Shown in pieces: positions 36,374 through 48,721 of a stretch of DNA of 64,000 nucleotides (positions are counted from its first letter, which is position 1; every line of letters starts with the position of its first letter). This DNA comes from Variovorax sp. PBS-H4. Its GTDB lineage: Bacteria; Pseudomonadota; Gammaproteobacteria; Burkholderiales; Burkholderiaceae_C. The notes below the pieces were generated by a model, which was not told the DNA's origin, ran no database searches, and worked only from the letters and a program-made list of their open reading frames with translations. The position numbers and the translations under genes were made by a program. The DNA lies in contig NZ_LR594675.1 of NCBI RefSeq assembly GCF_901827205.1, positions 1,426,001 to 1,490,000 on the forward strand, read 5' to 3'.

Positions 36374-37531
36374 ATGAACCGCTACTGGGAAATCGACGCA
36401 TTGCGCGGGCTCATGCTCGTGCTGATGACCTTCACGCACCTGCCCACGCGGTTCACCGACCCGCTGGGGCAGCCGTTCGGCTTCGTCTCGGCCGCCGAAG
36501 GCTTCGTGCTGCTCTCGGCCTTCGTCGCCGGCCTGGTCTACACCCGCGTGAGCGACCGCCAGGGCGTCGATGCCATGCGACGGGCCTTCTGGCGCCGTGC
36601 GCTCAAGGTCTACCTGGCGCAGGCGGCGACGCTGCTGTTTCTCTTCACCGTCATCACCCGCGTCGGGCTGCGCATCGACCAACCGGCGGTCAAGAACTTG
36701 CTGGCCTTCTACCTCACGAACCCGGTCGACGGCTTCGGCTACTCGCTGCTGCTGGTGTACGAGCCCGCCTTGCTCGACATCCTGCCGATGTACATCTTCT
36801 TCATGCTCATGAGCCCCTGGGTGCTTGCCTACGCGCTGCGCCACGGCTGGCTAGGCGTGATGGTGGCGAGTGCCGCGCTATGGGCGCTGGCCCAGTTCGA
36901 ATTCAGCGAGTGGCTGTACGGGCTGGCGGTGCACTACCTGCACCTGCCTGTGCCGTTTCGTGAGATGGGTGCTTTCAATGCCTTTGCCTGGCAGTTCCTC
37001 TGGTTCGCGGGGCTGTGGATGGGCGCCAGCCGGCACGCGCCCGATGCCGAGCCTTTTCGCTTTCCGAAGTGGCTGGTGGCGCTCGCAGTGGCGGCGGCGC
37101 TCTACGGGCTTTGGTGGCGCCACCATGGCATCAACGGCCAGGCGCCCTTCGGCGGCGACGACGCCATGAACCTGCTGTTCGACAAGTGGCAACTCGGCCC
37201 GTTGCGCATCGTCAACCTGGTGGTCCTGGGGATCGTCGCGGTTCACTTCGGGCCGGCCGTGGTGCGGCGCTTGCCGCGCCTGCATGCGCTGGAAGCCATG
37301 GGCTCGGCATCGCTGCCGGTCTTCTGCGCGCATCTCGTGGCGGTGCTCCTGGTGCTCGCCTTCTACGGCGACAGCCAGACTGCGCGGCCGTGGTGGGGCG
37401 ATGTGCTCCTGCTGGGCGCAGTGTTCGCATGGCTCTACGGCGTGGCGCAGGCGGCGCTGTGGTGGGCCGGGCGGCGGCGCAGCCGGGGTGAGGGCTACCG
37501 CGATGCCGGCGCGATCGACAGCTCGGCCTGA
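36374..37531 (+). CDS. opgC: OpgC-family membrane protein
   Basis: 385 residues with about ten membrane helices. The opening NRYWEIDALRGLMLVLMTFTHLPTR and FGFVSAAEGFVLLSAFVAGLVY are characteristic of OpgC proteins, which are related to acyltransferase-3 enzymes and modify osmoregulated periplasmic glucans with succinyl groups. The ATG at 36374 was chosen over the much longer open frame, which is a shadow of the upstream glycosyltransferase. The 3' end overlaps the converging lipoprotein gene by 37 bases. Confidence 0.9.
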   Translation: MNRYWEIDALRGLMLVLMTFTHLPTRFTDPLGQPFGFVSAAEGFVLLSAFVAGLVYTRVSDRQGVDAMRRAFWRRALKVYLAQAATLLFLFTVITRVGLRIDQPAVKNLLAFYLTNPVDGFGYSLLLVYEPALLDILPMYIFFMLMSPWVLAYALRHGWLGVMVASAALWALAQFEFSEWLYGLAVHYLHLPVPFREMGAFNAFAWQFLWFAGLWMGASRHAPDAEPFRFPKWLVALAVAAALYGLWWRHHGINGQAPFGGDDAMNLLFDKWQLGPLRIVNLVVLGIVAVHFGPAVVRRLPRLHALEAMGSASLPVFCAHLVAVLLVLAFYGDSQTARPWWGDVLLLGAVFAWLYGVAQAALWWAGRRRSRGEGYRDAGAIDSSA

Positions 37532-38262
37532 TCCGCCGGCCGTGCCCACCGGGCACCGATCACCGAGCGCCAAAGGCGATAGCCCTCGTCGTTCAGGTGC
37601 AGCTGGTCGCGCAGGAACAGCTCGGCGCGCGGCCGGCCGTCTGCGCCCAGCATGGGCGTGAAGACATCGATGTACTCGCTGTTCGGCAGGCGCCGCAGGT
37701 AGGCGGCAACGATGTCGTTGGTCTCGCGCATCCGCGGGAGAAGCTTCTCGCGCGAGGGGCTGGGTTTGATCGAGATGTAGCTGATGCGCGTATCGGGCAG
37801 TTCGGCGCGCACGGTATTGGCAAACTGCGCAAAGGCTTCCAGCACCTGGATCGGCGTGCGGCCTTCGGCCAGGTCGTTGTCGCCCGCATAGACCAGCACG
37901 TGGCGCGGCTTGTAGCGCAGCACCAGCTCCCGCGCGAAGAAGCTGCAGTCGGCCATGGTCGAGCCGCCGAACCCCCGATTGATGACCACCGGCAACTGCG
38001 GGAAGTCCTGCGCCAGCCGGGTCCAGAAGCGGATGGTGGAGCTGCCGACGAAGACGACCCCGTCTTCGCTGGGCCACTGCTGCCGGTCGGCGGCGTCGAA
38101 GGCCGAGAGCTCGGCGCGCCAGCGTGCCTGCGCCGCGAGGTAGGCGGGGGATGCGGCAGCGTCGGCACCGCTGGACTGGGCCTGGGAGGCGCACGCCGCG
38201 AGCAGGAGCGCGATCGGCAGCAGGACCCGGCGAGCCGCCCTGGCAGCGGGAGCAGCGTTCAT
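37495..38262 (-). CDS. SGNH/GDSL-type esterase, predicted lipoprotein
   Basis: 255 residues from the ATG at 38260-38262; another ATG nine bases upstream is equally possible. The signal sequence ends LLPIALLLAAC, a good lipobox. SGNH blocks are recognisable: VVFVGSSTIRFW (Ser), RGFGGSTMADC (Gly), VYAGDNDLAEG (Asn) and RDQLHLNDEGY (Asp/His). It is probably an envelope esterase or lysophospholipase-like enzyme. It converges on opgC. Confidence 0.86.
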   Translation of the reverse strand: MNAAPAARAARRVLLPIALLLAACASQAQSSGADAAASPAYLAAQARWRAELSAFDAADRQQWPSEDGVVFVGSSTIRFWTRLAQDFPQLPVVINRGFGGSTMADCSFFARELVLRYKPRHVLVYAGDNDLAEGRTPIQVLEAFAQFANTVRAELPDTRISYISIKPSPSREKLLPRMRETNDIVAAYLRRLPNSEYIDVFTPMLGADGRPRAELFLRDQLHLNDEGYRLWRSVIGARWARPADQAELSIAPASR

Positions 38263-38470
38263 CACAACCATGGAATGCAAGAAAGGAGCTTTGATTGTGG
38301 AGCATCGCCTGGCACCCATCCCATACGGCGGCGGGCGGCTGTGAATTCGGCAATCGCAAATCGATGAATCCGATCGGCATCGCGCTGCGTATGGCAAAGG
38401 AGGACCCGTCCGAGAACAACAGCGTCCACCAAAACCATTGCACCCGACTCGACACGAAAGGACCTCGACC

Positions 38471-39003
38471 ATGACCTTGCGCACCCTCGGCCTACTCGCA
38501 TCGGCCGCCAGCCTCGCCGCCTGTTCCGGCATGGGCATGAACAAGCCTATGGCGTATTCGCAAACCAACCTCCCCGATGCCGTCAAGGTGCCGGCCGGCC
38601 ACCGGGTTGCGATGGAGACGGTCGGCGCCGGCGACATCACCTACGAATGCCGCGCCAAGGCCGACGCGCCCGGCCAGCACGAATGGGTCTTCGTCGGCCC
38701 GGACGCCCGCCTCATGGACCGCGGCGGAAAGCAGGTCGGCAAGTACTACGGCCCACCGGCTACCTGGGAAAGCGTCGACGGCTCGAAGCTGACCGGCGCC
38801 CAGGTCGCTGTCGCGGCCAACGGCAGCGCCAACATTCCCTACCAGCTCGTGAAGGCGAACCCGGCCATGGGCAGCGGGGCCATGCAGGGTGTGAGCTACA
38901 TCCAGCGCGTCGCCACGCGGGGCGGGACGGCGCCGGCCCCAGCTTGCGCAGCGGCGTCGGCGGGGCAGAAGCAGGTGGTGAAGTACCAGGCCGACTACAT
39001 CTT

Positions 39004-39019
<16 letters not shown>
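38471..39019 (+). CDS. DUF3455 lipoprotein
   Basis: 182 residues. The signal peptide ends LASAASLAAC (lipobox), and GAAAGGA-type ribosome-binding sequence lies at 38456-38462. The body VPAGHRVAMETVGAGDITYECRAK, WVFVGPDARLMDRGGKQVG and YIQRVATRGG is typical of DUF3455, a family of secreted or anchored proteins with no proven function. The last 16 bases overlap the 3' end of the converging UvrA-like gene. Confidence 0.85.
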
Positions 39020-41393
<2,374 letters not shown>

Positions 41394-41397
<4 letters not shown>

Positions 41398-41492
41398 CGG
41401 GGCGCCCGGGGCAGCTCCTGGAGGCGGATCAAGTTGCCCGCGGGATCGCGGAAGTTGTGCGGGAGGAAGGTGGAACGAATGGTGATGTCCAT
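41394..41492 (-). pseudogene. Gutted VOC-family (glyoxalase-like) gene
   Basis: A 32-codon frame: MDITIRSTFLPH, the usual N-terminus of a VOC protein, is joined directly to NFRDPAGNLIRLQEL, the usual C-terminus (the F-R-D-P-x-G-N-L-I-R end strand). A complete protein has about 135 residues, so about 100 central residues are missing with the frame kept. Its stop overlaps the UvrA-like start codon (CGATGAG), so it may now serve only as a leader peptide for translational coupling. Confidence 0.7.
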
Positions 41493-41497
41493 GGCGG

Positions 41498-41611
41498 TCA
41501 GTCTAAGTGCGGCTCCAGCGGCTGCGCGTACGCCAAGTCGACCCGGTCCGGAACGCGGCGCAGGCGGGCGAGGTCGCGCAGGTGATGCGCCGGGGCGGGG
41601 CTGGCGGTCAT
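41498..41611 (-). pseudogene. Gutted AraC-family regulator gene
   Basis: A 37-codon frame starting MTASPAPAHHLRDLARLRRV and ending AYAQPLEPHLD. The first 32 residues match the start of small AraC regulators (HHLRDLARLRRVRDRID-x-EYAQPLDVEAL). Both helix-turn-helix motifs are missing. The last residues EPHLD may be the native C-terminus, as in the neighbouring VOC stub. It is five bases upstream of that stub. An AraC-VOC-UvrA order is what I would expect in an intact locus of this kind. Confidence 0.6.
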
Positions 41612-41741
41612 CCGCTCGATCGTGCCACGCCGTCCGGGAGCGCTCAAGCGTCGGCCGGCCAAGCCTGACGGCGGAGCAGCCAAAGGCAGCGCCCCGGGCG
41701 CTCCGGTGCCGATACGATTCGGGACCACGAGGAATGTCAAT

Positions 41742-42347
41742 ATGCGATCAGCCGGTGCCGCCACCTTCGACGAAGCCTATTACCGGCGCTACTACTTCGA
41801 CAAGAAAACCAAGGTGGTCGACCCGCAGCACGTCGAGCGCCTGGGTGCGTTCGTCTGCGCCTACCTGCGGTACCTGCGCGTGCCTGTGCAGCGCGTGCTG
41901 GACGTGGGTTGCGGCATCGGACTCTGGCGCGACATCGTCGCGCGGCATTTCCCCTTGGCCAGCTATCACGGCGTGGAGTTCAGCGAATACCTGTGCGGGC
42001 GCTACGGATGGGAGCGCGGCTCGGTCGTCGACTACCAAGCCGGGAAGCCATTCGATTTCGTCATCTGCCAGGGCGTGCTGCCCTATCTCAGCCCGCCGGA
42101 TCTGAAGCGCGCGCTGCGCAATCTCAGCCTGCTGAGCCAGGGCGCCCTCTATGTCGAGGCCGTGACACGCGAGGACTTCGCGCGCGACATCGTCGATGAA
42201 GACCTCACGGACCCGCGCATCTTCCGCCACAGCGCCGAGGTGTACCGGCACGGGCTGTCGCGCCACTTTCAGGCGGTGGGCGGCGGCGTGTGGCTGAGCC
42301 GGCAGGCCGAACTGCCGCTGTTCTCGCTGGAATGCGCAGGGGAATAA
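41742..42347 (+). CDS. Class I SAM-dependent methyltransferase
   Basis: 201 residues from the ATG at 41742, preceded by GAGGAA with good spacing; the longer frame upstream lacks family sequence. Motif I VLDVGCGIGLWRD is clear, followed by HGVEFSEYLCGRYGW and a motif-IV-like FDFVICQGVLPYL. The N-terminus F-D-E-A-Y-Y-R-R-Y-Y is found in a conserved group of unstudied methyltransferases. The substrate is unknown. Confidence 0.85.
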   Translation: MRSAGAATFDEAYYRRYYFDKKTKVVDPQHVERLGAFVCAYLRYLRVPVQRVLDVGCGIGLWRDIVARHFPLASYHGVEFSEYLCGRYGWERGSVVDYQAGKPFDFVICQGVLPYLSPPDLKRALRNLSLLSQGALYVEAVTREDFARDIVDEDLTDPRIFRHSAEVYRHGLSRHFQAVGGGVWLSRQAELPLFSLECAGE

Positions 42348-42403
42348 GGCCTACCTGAAACGCCCTGGGTTTCTCGCAGAGGCGCGCCCTGGGCGGCCAC
42401 CGC

Positions 42404-43645
42404 TCATTTGCCGAAGAGCTTGAGCGCGCGCTGCCAGCCGCGAAGCATGAAGCCCGCGCGTTCCACGTCGGCCTGGGCAACCAGCGGCGCTTCTCCCACC
42501 GGCTTGCCGTTCGAGTTTGCGATCACCTTGCCGATCACCGCGCCCTTGGCCACGGGCGCCTCCAGATCGGGCTTGATCTGCACCGAGGTCTGCACCTGCT
42601 GGCCGCGCGGCACCGTCACCGTCCATGGCGACTGCAGCGTCGCGGGCACGGTGTCGGCCTTGCCGTAGCTGACCTTGGCGGTCGCCACCACCGCGTTCGG
42701 CTGAATGGGAGTCGCCTTCTCGAAATTGCCGAAGCCCCACCCGAGGAGTGCGCGCGTCTGGTCGGCACGTGCCTGCGCACTGTTGGTGTTGAGGATCACG
42801 GTGATGAGGCGCATCCCGTTGCGTTTGGACGAAGTGACCAGGCAGTAGCCCGCCTCCTGGGTGTGGCCGGTCTTCAGTCCGTCGACCGTTGGGTCGGTGT
42901 AGAGCAGGGCATTGCGATTTCCCTGCTTGATGCCGTTGAACTTGAACTCGCGCTCCGCGTAGATCGGGTAGTAGTCGGAGCTGTCGCGGATGATCGCTCG
43001 CGCCAGGATCGCGAGGTCTCGCGCAGACGCCTTGTGCGCCGGGTCGGGCAGCCCCGTCGCATTCACGAAATGCGTGTGGGTCATCCCGAGGCGCTGGGCT
43101 TCGGCGTTCATGAGCTTGGCGAAGCCCTCTTCAGAGCCGGCCATATGCTCGGCGATCGCCTTGGACGCGTCGTTTCCGGACTGGACGATGATGCCGCGCA
43201 GGATGTCGATGACGGTGGCCTGGCTGTTCAGCGGCAGGTACATGCATGACTCGGTGCCCGAGCCGCGGCACCAGGCGTTCTGGCTGACCGTGACGAGATC
43301 GTCCTTCTTGAGCTTGCCCGAGCGAAGCGCTTGTTCGATCAGGAAGCTGGTCATCATCTTGGTCAGTGAAGCCGGCGGCAGGGGCTCGTCGGGATTGGCC
43401 GAGGCGAGCACTTCACCTGAATCGAAGTCCATCAACAGCCATGACTTGGCGGCGAGGGCCGGCGCCCCACCGGCCACGGCGGTCTCTCCCGCCACGGGCG
43501 CTGCGGCAGGAGCGGCGGCCGCCGGCTTCCTGGCGGCGGCACGCTGGGCGGCGTGAGAGGCCGCGAAGGACACGGAGGCGGGAACCAGGGAGGTCGCGGC
43601 GATGGCGAAGACGACCGGGAGAATGGAAAAAGTCTTGGGGTGCAT
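42404..43645 (-). CDS. dacC: D-alanyl-D-alanine carboxypeptidase, DacC/PBP5-6 type
   Basis: 413 residues. A signal peptide (cleaved near SFA-AS) and an Ala/Pro-rich spacer precede the penicillin-binding domain: S93-L-T-K96 (acylation serine), S156-G-N158 and K258-T-G260. The C-terminal beta domain ends in a likely amphipathic membrane helix (GFMLRGWQRALKLFGK). It trims pentapeptides in peptidoglycan on the periplasmic face. Confidence 0.95.
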   Translation of the reverse strand: MHPKTFSILPVVFAIAATSLVPASVSFAASHAAQRAAARKPAAAAPAAAPVAGETAVAGGAPALAAKSWLLMDFDSGEVLASANPDEPLPPASLTKMMTSFLIEQALRSGKLKKDDLVTVSQNAWCRGSGTESCMYLPLNSQATVIDILRGIIVQSGNDASKAIAEHMAGSEEGFAKLMNAEAQRLGMTHTHFVNATGLPDPAHKASARDLAILARAIIRDSSDYYPIYAEREFKFNGIKQGNRNALLYTDPTVDGLKTGHTQEAGYCLVTSSKRNGMRLITVILNTNSAQARADQTRALLGWGFGNFEKATPIQPNAVVATAKVSYGKADTVPATLQSPWTVTVPRGQQVQTSVQIKPDLEAPVAKGAVIGKVIANSNGKPVGEAPLVAQADVERAGFMLRGWQRALKLFGK

Positions 43646-43831
43646 GGGTGTTCAGGCGCGGAATGGGAGATTGTGGCGGATCAAGCGCCGATTTTCGATC
43701 GTGAATGGAGGATCGAAGAACGCCGTGCAAGTTCAGTGATCCGCTGGGGCATTCAATCCCGATTGACGCTGCCTCTGCGATGCGGTTCACCCTTCCCGGA
43801 GAAATTTCCAGGGGCGCGTGCACGACGACGA

Positions 43832-43848
43832 GGCGCCCGTGGGGCGCC
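43832..43848 (-). terminator. GC-rich hairpin downstream of ugd
   Basis: A perfect GGCGCCC-GTG-GGGCGCC hairpin lies 25 bases beyond the ugd stop codon. No U-tract follows, so this may be a weak terminator or an mRNA 3'-end stabiliser rather than a classical intrinsic terminator. It sits in the 227-base gap between ugd and dacC. Confidence 0.35.
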
Positions 43849-43872
43849 GTTCTCAGGCTTTGGCTGCTGTCT

Positions 43873-45246
43873 TCAGCGGCTGTTGCGCCCGATGCCCTGG
43901 TAGATGACGCCGGCTTCCTTCATGACGCCCGGCTCATACAGGTTGCGGCCGTCGAAGACCACCGGCGACTTCATCAGCGCCTTGAGCCGCTCGAGGTTGG
44001 GACTGCGGTAGGCCTTCCATTCGGTCACGATGATCAGCGCGTCGGCATCGGCCAGCACCTCCAGCGGGTCCTTGGCCGAGGAGAAGCTGATGCGGTCCAG
44101 CAGCGCCGGCGCATCCGCGAAGTCCAGTTGCAGCACGCGCTTCGTCTCGTCGACCGCGATCGGATCGTGGGCCACCACGCGTGCGCCGGCGCGCAGCAGC
44201 GTGTCGAGTACCACGCGGCTCGGCGCCTCGCGCATGTCGTCGGTGTTGGGTTTGAAGGCCAGGCCCCACAGCGCGAAGCAGCGGCCGCTGAGGTCGCCAC
44301 CGAAGCGGTCGAGCACCTTTTGCGTCAGCACGCGCTTCTGCTCGTCGTTGACGGCTTCGACCGACTCGAGCACCCGCAGCGCCTGCCCGTTCTCGCGCGC
44401 GATGCGCGTGAGCGCCTGGATGTCCTTCGGGAAGCAACTGCCGCCGTAGCCGGTGCCGGCATAGAGAAAGCTGTAGCCGATGCGCGGGTCGGAGCCGATG
44501 CCTTGGCGGACCGCCTCGATGTCGGCACCGACGCGGTCGGCCAGGTTGGCCAGCTCGTTCATGAAGCTGATGCGGGTGGCCAGCATGGCGTTGGCCGCGT
44601 ACTTGGTGAACTCGGCGGAGCGCACGTCCATCACGCGGGTGCGTTCGTGGTTGCGGTTGAACGGCGCGTAGAGCTTGCGCATGGCTGCCAGCGCCTCGCG
44701 GCCGTTCTCGTCGTCGCTGTAGCCGATGACGATGCGGTCGGGCCGCATGAAGTCCTCGACCGCCGCGCCTTCCTTGAGGAACTCGGGATTGCTCACCACC
44801 GAGAAGCGCAGGTCCGGGCGGCCCCGCTTGTCGAGCTCCTCCTGGATCGCGGCCGCAACCTTGTCGGCTGTGCCCACCGGCACGGTCGATTTGTCGACCA
44901 CGACCTTGAAGCCGTTCATGTACTTGCCGATGTTGCGCGCCGCCGCCAGCACGTACTGCAGGTCGGCGCTGCCGTCCTCGTCGGGCGGCGTGCCCACGGC
45001 GATGAACTGGACGTCGCCGTGCGCCACCGAGGCCTCGATGTCGGTCGAAAAGCTCAGGCGCCTGGCCGCAGTGTTGGATTCGACCACTTCGCTGAGGCCG
45101 GGCTCGTAGATCGGGATGCCGCCGGAGTTGAGCGTGTCGATCTTGCGCTTGTCGACGTCCACGCAAAGCACGTTGTTGCCGATGTCCGCGAGACAGGCGC
45201 CGGTGACGAGCCCGACGTAGCCGGTACCGATGATGGTGACGTTCAT
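43873..45246 (-). CDS. ugd: UDP-glucose 6-dehydrogenase
   Basis: 457 residues. The NAD fold starts IIGTGYVGLVTG, and the active-site cysteine is C271 in GTGYGGSCFPKD, with lysine and asparagine residues in EFTKYAANAMLATRISFMNE. It oxidises UDP-glucose to UDP-glucuronate. The next enzyme, UDP-xylose synthase, is encoded four bases upstream, so the pair makes UDP-xylose for surface polysaccharide. Confidence 0.97.
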   Translation of the reverse strand: MNVTIIGTGYVGLVTGACLADIGNNVLCVDVDKRKIDTLNSGGIPIYEPGLSEVVESNTAARRLSFSTDIEASVAHGDVQFIAVGTPPDEDGSADLQYVLAAARNIGKYMNGFKVVVDKSTVPVGTADKVAAAIQEELDKRGRPDLRFSVVSNPEFLKEGAAVEDFMRPDRIVIGYSDDENGREALAAMRKLYAPFNRNHERTRVMDVRSAEFTKYAANAMLATRISFMNELANLADRVGADIEAVRQGIGSDPRIGYSFLYAGTGYGGSCFPKDIQALTRIARENGQALRVLESVEAVNDEQKRVLTQKVLDRFGGDLSGRCFALWGLAFKPNTDDMREAPSRVVLDTLLRAGARVVAHDPIAVDETKRVLQLDFADAPALLDRISFSSAKDPLEVLADADALIIVTEWKAYRSPNLERLKALMKSPVVFDGRNLYEPGVMKEAGVIYQGIGRNSR

Positions 45247-45250
45247 GTGT

Positions 45251-46222
<972 letters not shown>

Positions 46223-46231
46223 GCTGTGAAA

Positions 46232-47113
46232 TCACTCCGTAGGGGGAATCGGTTGGGGGGTCTTCAGTTCAGGCGCGGGGCGTTGCGCCGTGCGCTGTTC
46301 GTACATCTTCGCGTCGACCAGCATGCGAAACCACAATGCCTGGAAAAAGGCGAAATAAAAGCCGGTGGTGCCGTCCAGGAAGCCGAGCCGGAAGACGTAG
46401 CGGTAGATGAAGTAGCCGAGGGAGCGCAGCCCCGTCGGCAGCTTGTAGTAGATCTCCTTGATGAAGCGCGTGCGCTCGCGCGCGTCGCCCAGCAGCCGGG
46501 GCTTGAGCACGTTGTCGGCGGCCAGCCGCGGGCCCAGCTTTTCCTTGGCCTCCGCGTCGCTCCAGCGGTTGTGGCTGGCGATCCAGTCGGTCAGGCGGGC
46601 CGAGTTCTTGTCGTGCATGAAGCCCTGGAGCCGTCCCGGCGTCGCCGTGCTGATGAAGTGCTGGTCGTAGAGCCGTGACTCGCAGCGCCCGGCACCCGAG
46701 CGGAACAAGCGCAAATGCCAGGGATTGACGCCCGAGAAGCGCAGCATCTGGCCCATGAAGTAGTCGCGCCGGCGCAGCATGTAGGCGTCGAAGCGAGGCG
46801 TGCCGGCGAGCAGGGCGCGGATTTCTCCCACCGCCTGTTCGTCCAGAACCTCATCGGCGTCCAGGTGCAACTGCCACCGGTAGTGGGCCTCGATCTGCGA
46901 GATCGCCCAGTTGCGCTGGTCGCTGTAGTTGGAAAAGGGCCGCTGCACCACGGTGCAGCCCAGTTCGTCGAGAAGGGCGACGGTGCTGTCGGTCGAATGC
47001 GAGTCGACCACGAAGACATTCGGGCTGACCTTTTTCGCCTGCAACACGGTCTCCCGGATGATGGAGGCGGAATTGAAGGTCAGGATGACGACGACGCAGG
47101 AGTCTTGTTCCAT
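46232..47113 (-). CDS. GT2-family glycosyltransferase (WaaE/KdtX-like)
   Basis: 293 residues. GT-A fold with N-terminal VVVILTFNSASIIRETV, the D-x-D type motif in WQLHLDADEVLDE, and YKLPTGLRSLGYFIYRYVFRLGF near the end, as in WaaE-type lipopolysaccharide core transferases. It is probably the transferase of the UDP-glucuronate/xylose operon; it starts the operon, nine bases before the UXS gene. Its C-terminus is Pro-rich and hydrophilic. Confidence 0.88.
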   Translation of the reverse strand: MEQDSCVVVILTFNSASIIRETVLQAKKVSPNVFVVDSHSTDSTVALLDELGCTVVQRPFSNYSDQRNWAISQIEAHYRWQLHLDADEVLDEQAVGEIRALLAGTPRFDAYMLRRRDYFMGQMLRFSGVNPWHLRLFRSGAGRCESRLYDQHFISTATPGRLQGFMHDKNSARLTDWIASHNRWSDAEAKEKLGPRLAADNVLKPRLLGDARERTRFIKEIYYKLPTGLRSLGYFIYRYVFRLGFLDGTTGFYFAFFQALWFRMLVDAKMYEQRTAQRPAPELKTPQPIPPTE

Positions 47114-47223
47114 GGATGGGGTGAGCTGGGGAGCTTCGGCGACACAGGGTGCCCGGCACTTTGCTGCAATGCAATGCCAAACTTTAGCACTACAGTTTTA
47201 CAAATCGCCACAAAACTGACGAA

Positions 47224-47241
47224 AAATCCGGGGTAAACCCG
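47224..47241 (-). terminator. Weak hairpin plus T-run after argH
   Basis: On the minus strand, CGGG-TTTAC-CCCG is followed by GATTTTTC, 31 bases after the argH stop. The stem is only about four pairs, so this is a weak intrinsic terminator candidate. Confidence 0.35.
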
Positions 47242-47271
47242 AGGAAATCACGGCACTGCGCATAGAGGAAG

Positions 47272-48669
47272 CTATTGAAGTCGTGCGCGGTGCCGCGCGA
47301 TCTGCTTGCGCACCTGGGCCGGGGCGGTCCCACCGAGGATGTTGCGCGCATGGACCGATCCGCGCAGGCTCAGCACGTCGTACACGTCCTTCTCGATCTT
47401 CGGATGGAAGGTCTGCAGCACCGAGAGCGGCAGTTCCGAAAGGTCCACCTTGTGCGCTATCGCAGCCTTGACGGCATGCGCGACGGTTTCGTGGGCGTCG
47501 CGGAAGGGCAGGCCTTTCTTCACCAGGTAGTCGGCCAGGTCGGTGGCGGTGGCGTAGCCGCGCAGCGCGGCCTTCTCCATGGCCTCGGGTTTGACGGTGA
47601 TGCCGCCCACCATCTCGGCAAAGATGCGCAGCGTGTCCTTGAGCGTGTCGACCGTGTCGAACAGCGGCTCCTTGTCTTCCTGGTTGTCCTTGTTGTAGGC
47701 CAGCGGCTGCCCCTTCATCAGCGTGATGAGGCCCATCAGGTGGCCCACGACACGGCCGGTCTTGCCCCGCGCGAGTTCGGGCACGTCCGGGTTCTTCTTC
47801 TGCGGCATGATCGAACTGCCTGTGCAAAAACGATCGGCGATGTCGATGAAGCCGAAGGCCTGGCTGGTCCAGAGCACCAATTCCTCGCTGAGCCGGCTGA
47901 TGTGCACCATCGCGAGCGAGGCGGCAGCGGCGAACTCGATCGCGAAGTCGCGGTCGCTCACGGCATCCAGGCTGTTCTCGCACACCCCGTCCATGCCGAG
48001 CGTGTGGGCGACCCGTTCCCGGTCCAGCGGATAGCTCGTACCTGCCAGGGCCGCGGCGCCCAGCGGCAGGCGGTTGACGCGGCGGCGCACGTCGGCCATG
48101 CGCTCGGCGTCCCTCGCGAACATCTCGACATAGGCCAGCATGTGGTGGCCGAAGCTCACCGGCTGCGCGACCTGCAGGTGGGTGAAGCCCGGCAGGATCA
48201 CCTCGGCGTTCTTCTCTGCGATGGCCAGCAGCGATTTCTGCAGGTCGCCGAGCAGCCCGTCGATCAGGTCGATCTCGCTGCGCAGCCAGAGCCGCACATC
48301 GGTGGCCACCTGGTCGTTGCGGCTGCGGCCCGTGTGCAGGCGCTTGCCGGCGTCGCCGACCAGCTGCGTGAGGCGCGCCTCGATGTTCAGGTGCACGTCC
48401 TCGAGCTCGAGTTTCCAGTCGAAGGCGCCCGACTCGATCTCGCCACGGATCTGCGCCATGCCGCGCTCGATGGCGGCATGGTCCTCGGCGCCGATCACCC
48501 CCTGCGCCGCCAGCATGCCCGCATGCGCCAGAGAGCCCTGGATGTCGGCCTGCCACAGCCGCTTGTCGAAGGAGACGCTCGCGGTGTAGCGCTTCACCAG
48601 GTCGCTCATCGGTTCGGAGAACAGGGCGGACCAGGCTTCGGATTTCTTGTCGAGTTGGTTGTGGGTCAT
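47272..48669 (-). CDS. argH: Argininosuccinate lyase
   Basis: 465 residues. The fumarase/aspartase signature GSSIMPQKKNPD is intact, as is the N-terminal TGRSRNDQVATD substrate loop. It splits argininosuccinate to arginine and fumarate. The ATG at 48667-48669 gives the family N-terminus; the upstream in-frame extension would run into algZ. It is divergent from algZ with only 52 bases between. Confidence 0.98.
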   Translation of the reverse strand: MTHNQLDKKSEAWSALFSEPMSDLVKRYTASVSFDKRLWQADIQGSLAHAGMLAAQGVIGAEDHAAIERGMAQIRGEIESGAFDWKLELEDVHLNIEARLTQLVGDAGKRLHTGRSRNDQVATDVRLWLRSEIDLIDGLLGDLQKSLLAIAEKNAEVILPGFTHLQVAQPVSFGHHMLAYVEMFARDAERMADVRRRVNRLPLGAAALAGTSYPLDRERVAHTLGMDGVCENSLDAVSDRDFAIEFAAAASLAMVHISRLSEELVLWTSQAFGFIDIADRFCTGSSIMPQKKNPDVPELARGKTGRVVGHLMGLITLMKGQPLAYNKDNQEDKEPLFDTVDTLKDTLRIFAEMVGGITVKPEAMEKAALRGYATATDLADYLVKKGLPFRDAHETVAHAVKAAIAHKVDLSELPLSVLQTFHPKIEKDVYDVLSLRGSVHARNILGGTAPAQVRKQIARHRARLQ

Positions 48670-48721
48670 GGGTGTGAACCGGTTGGGAGGCAATAATGGG
48701 TTTGCACCCGATCTTTGCTTG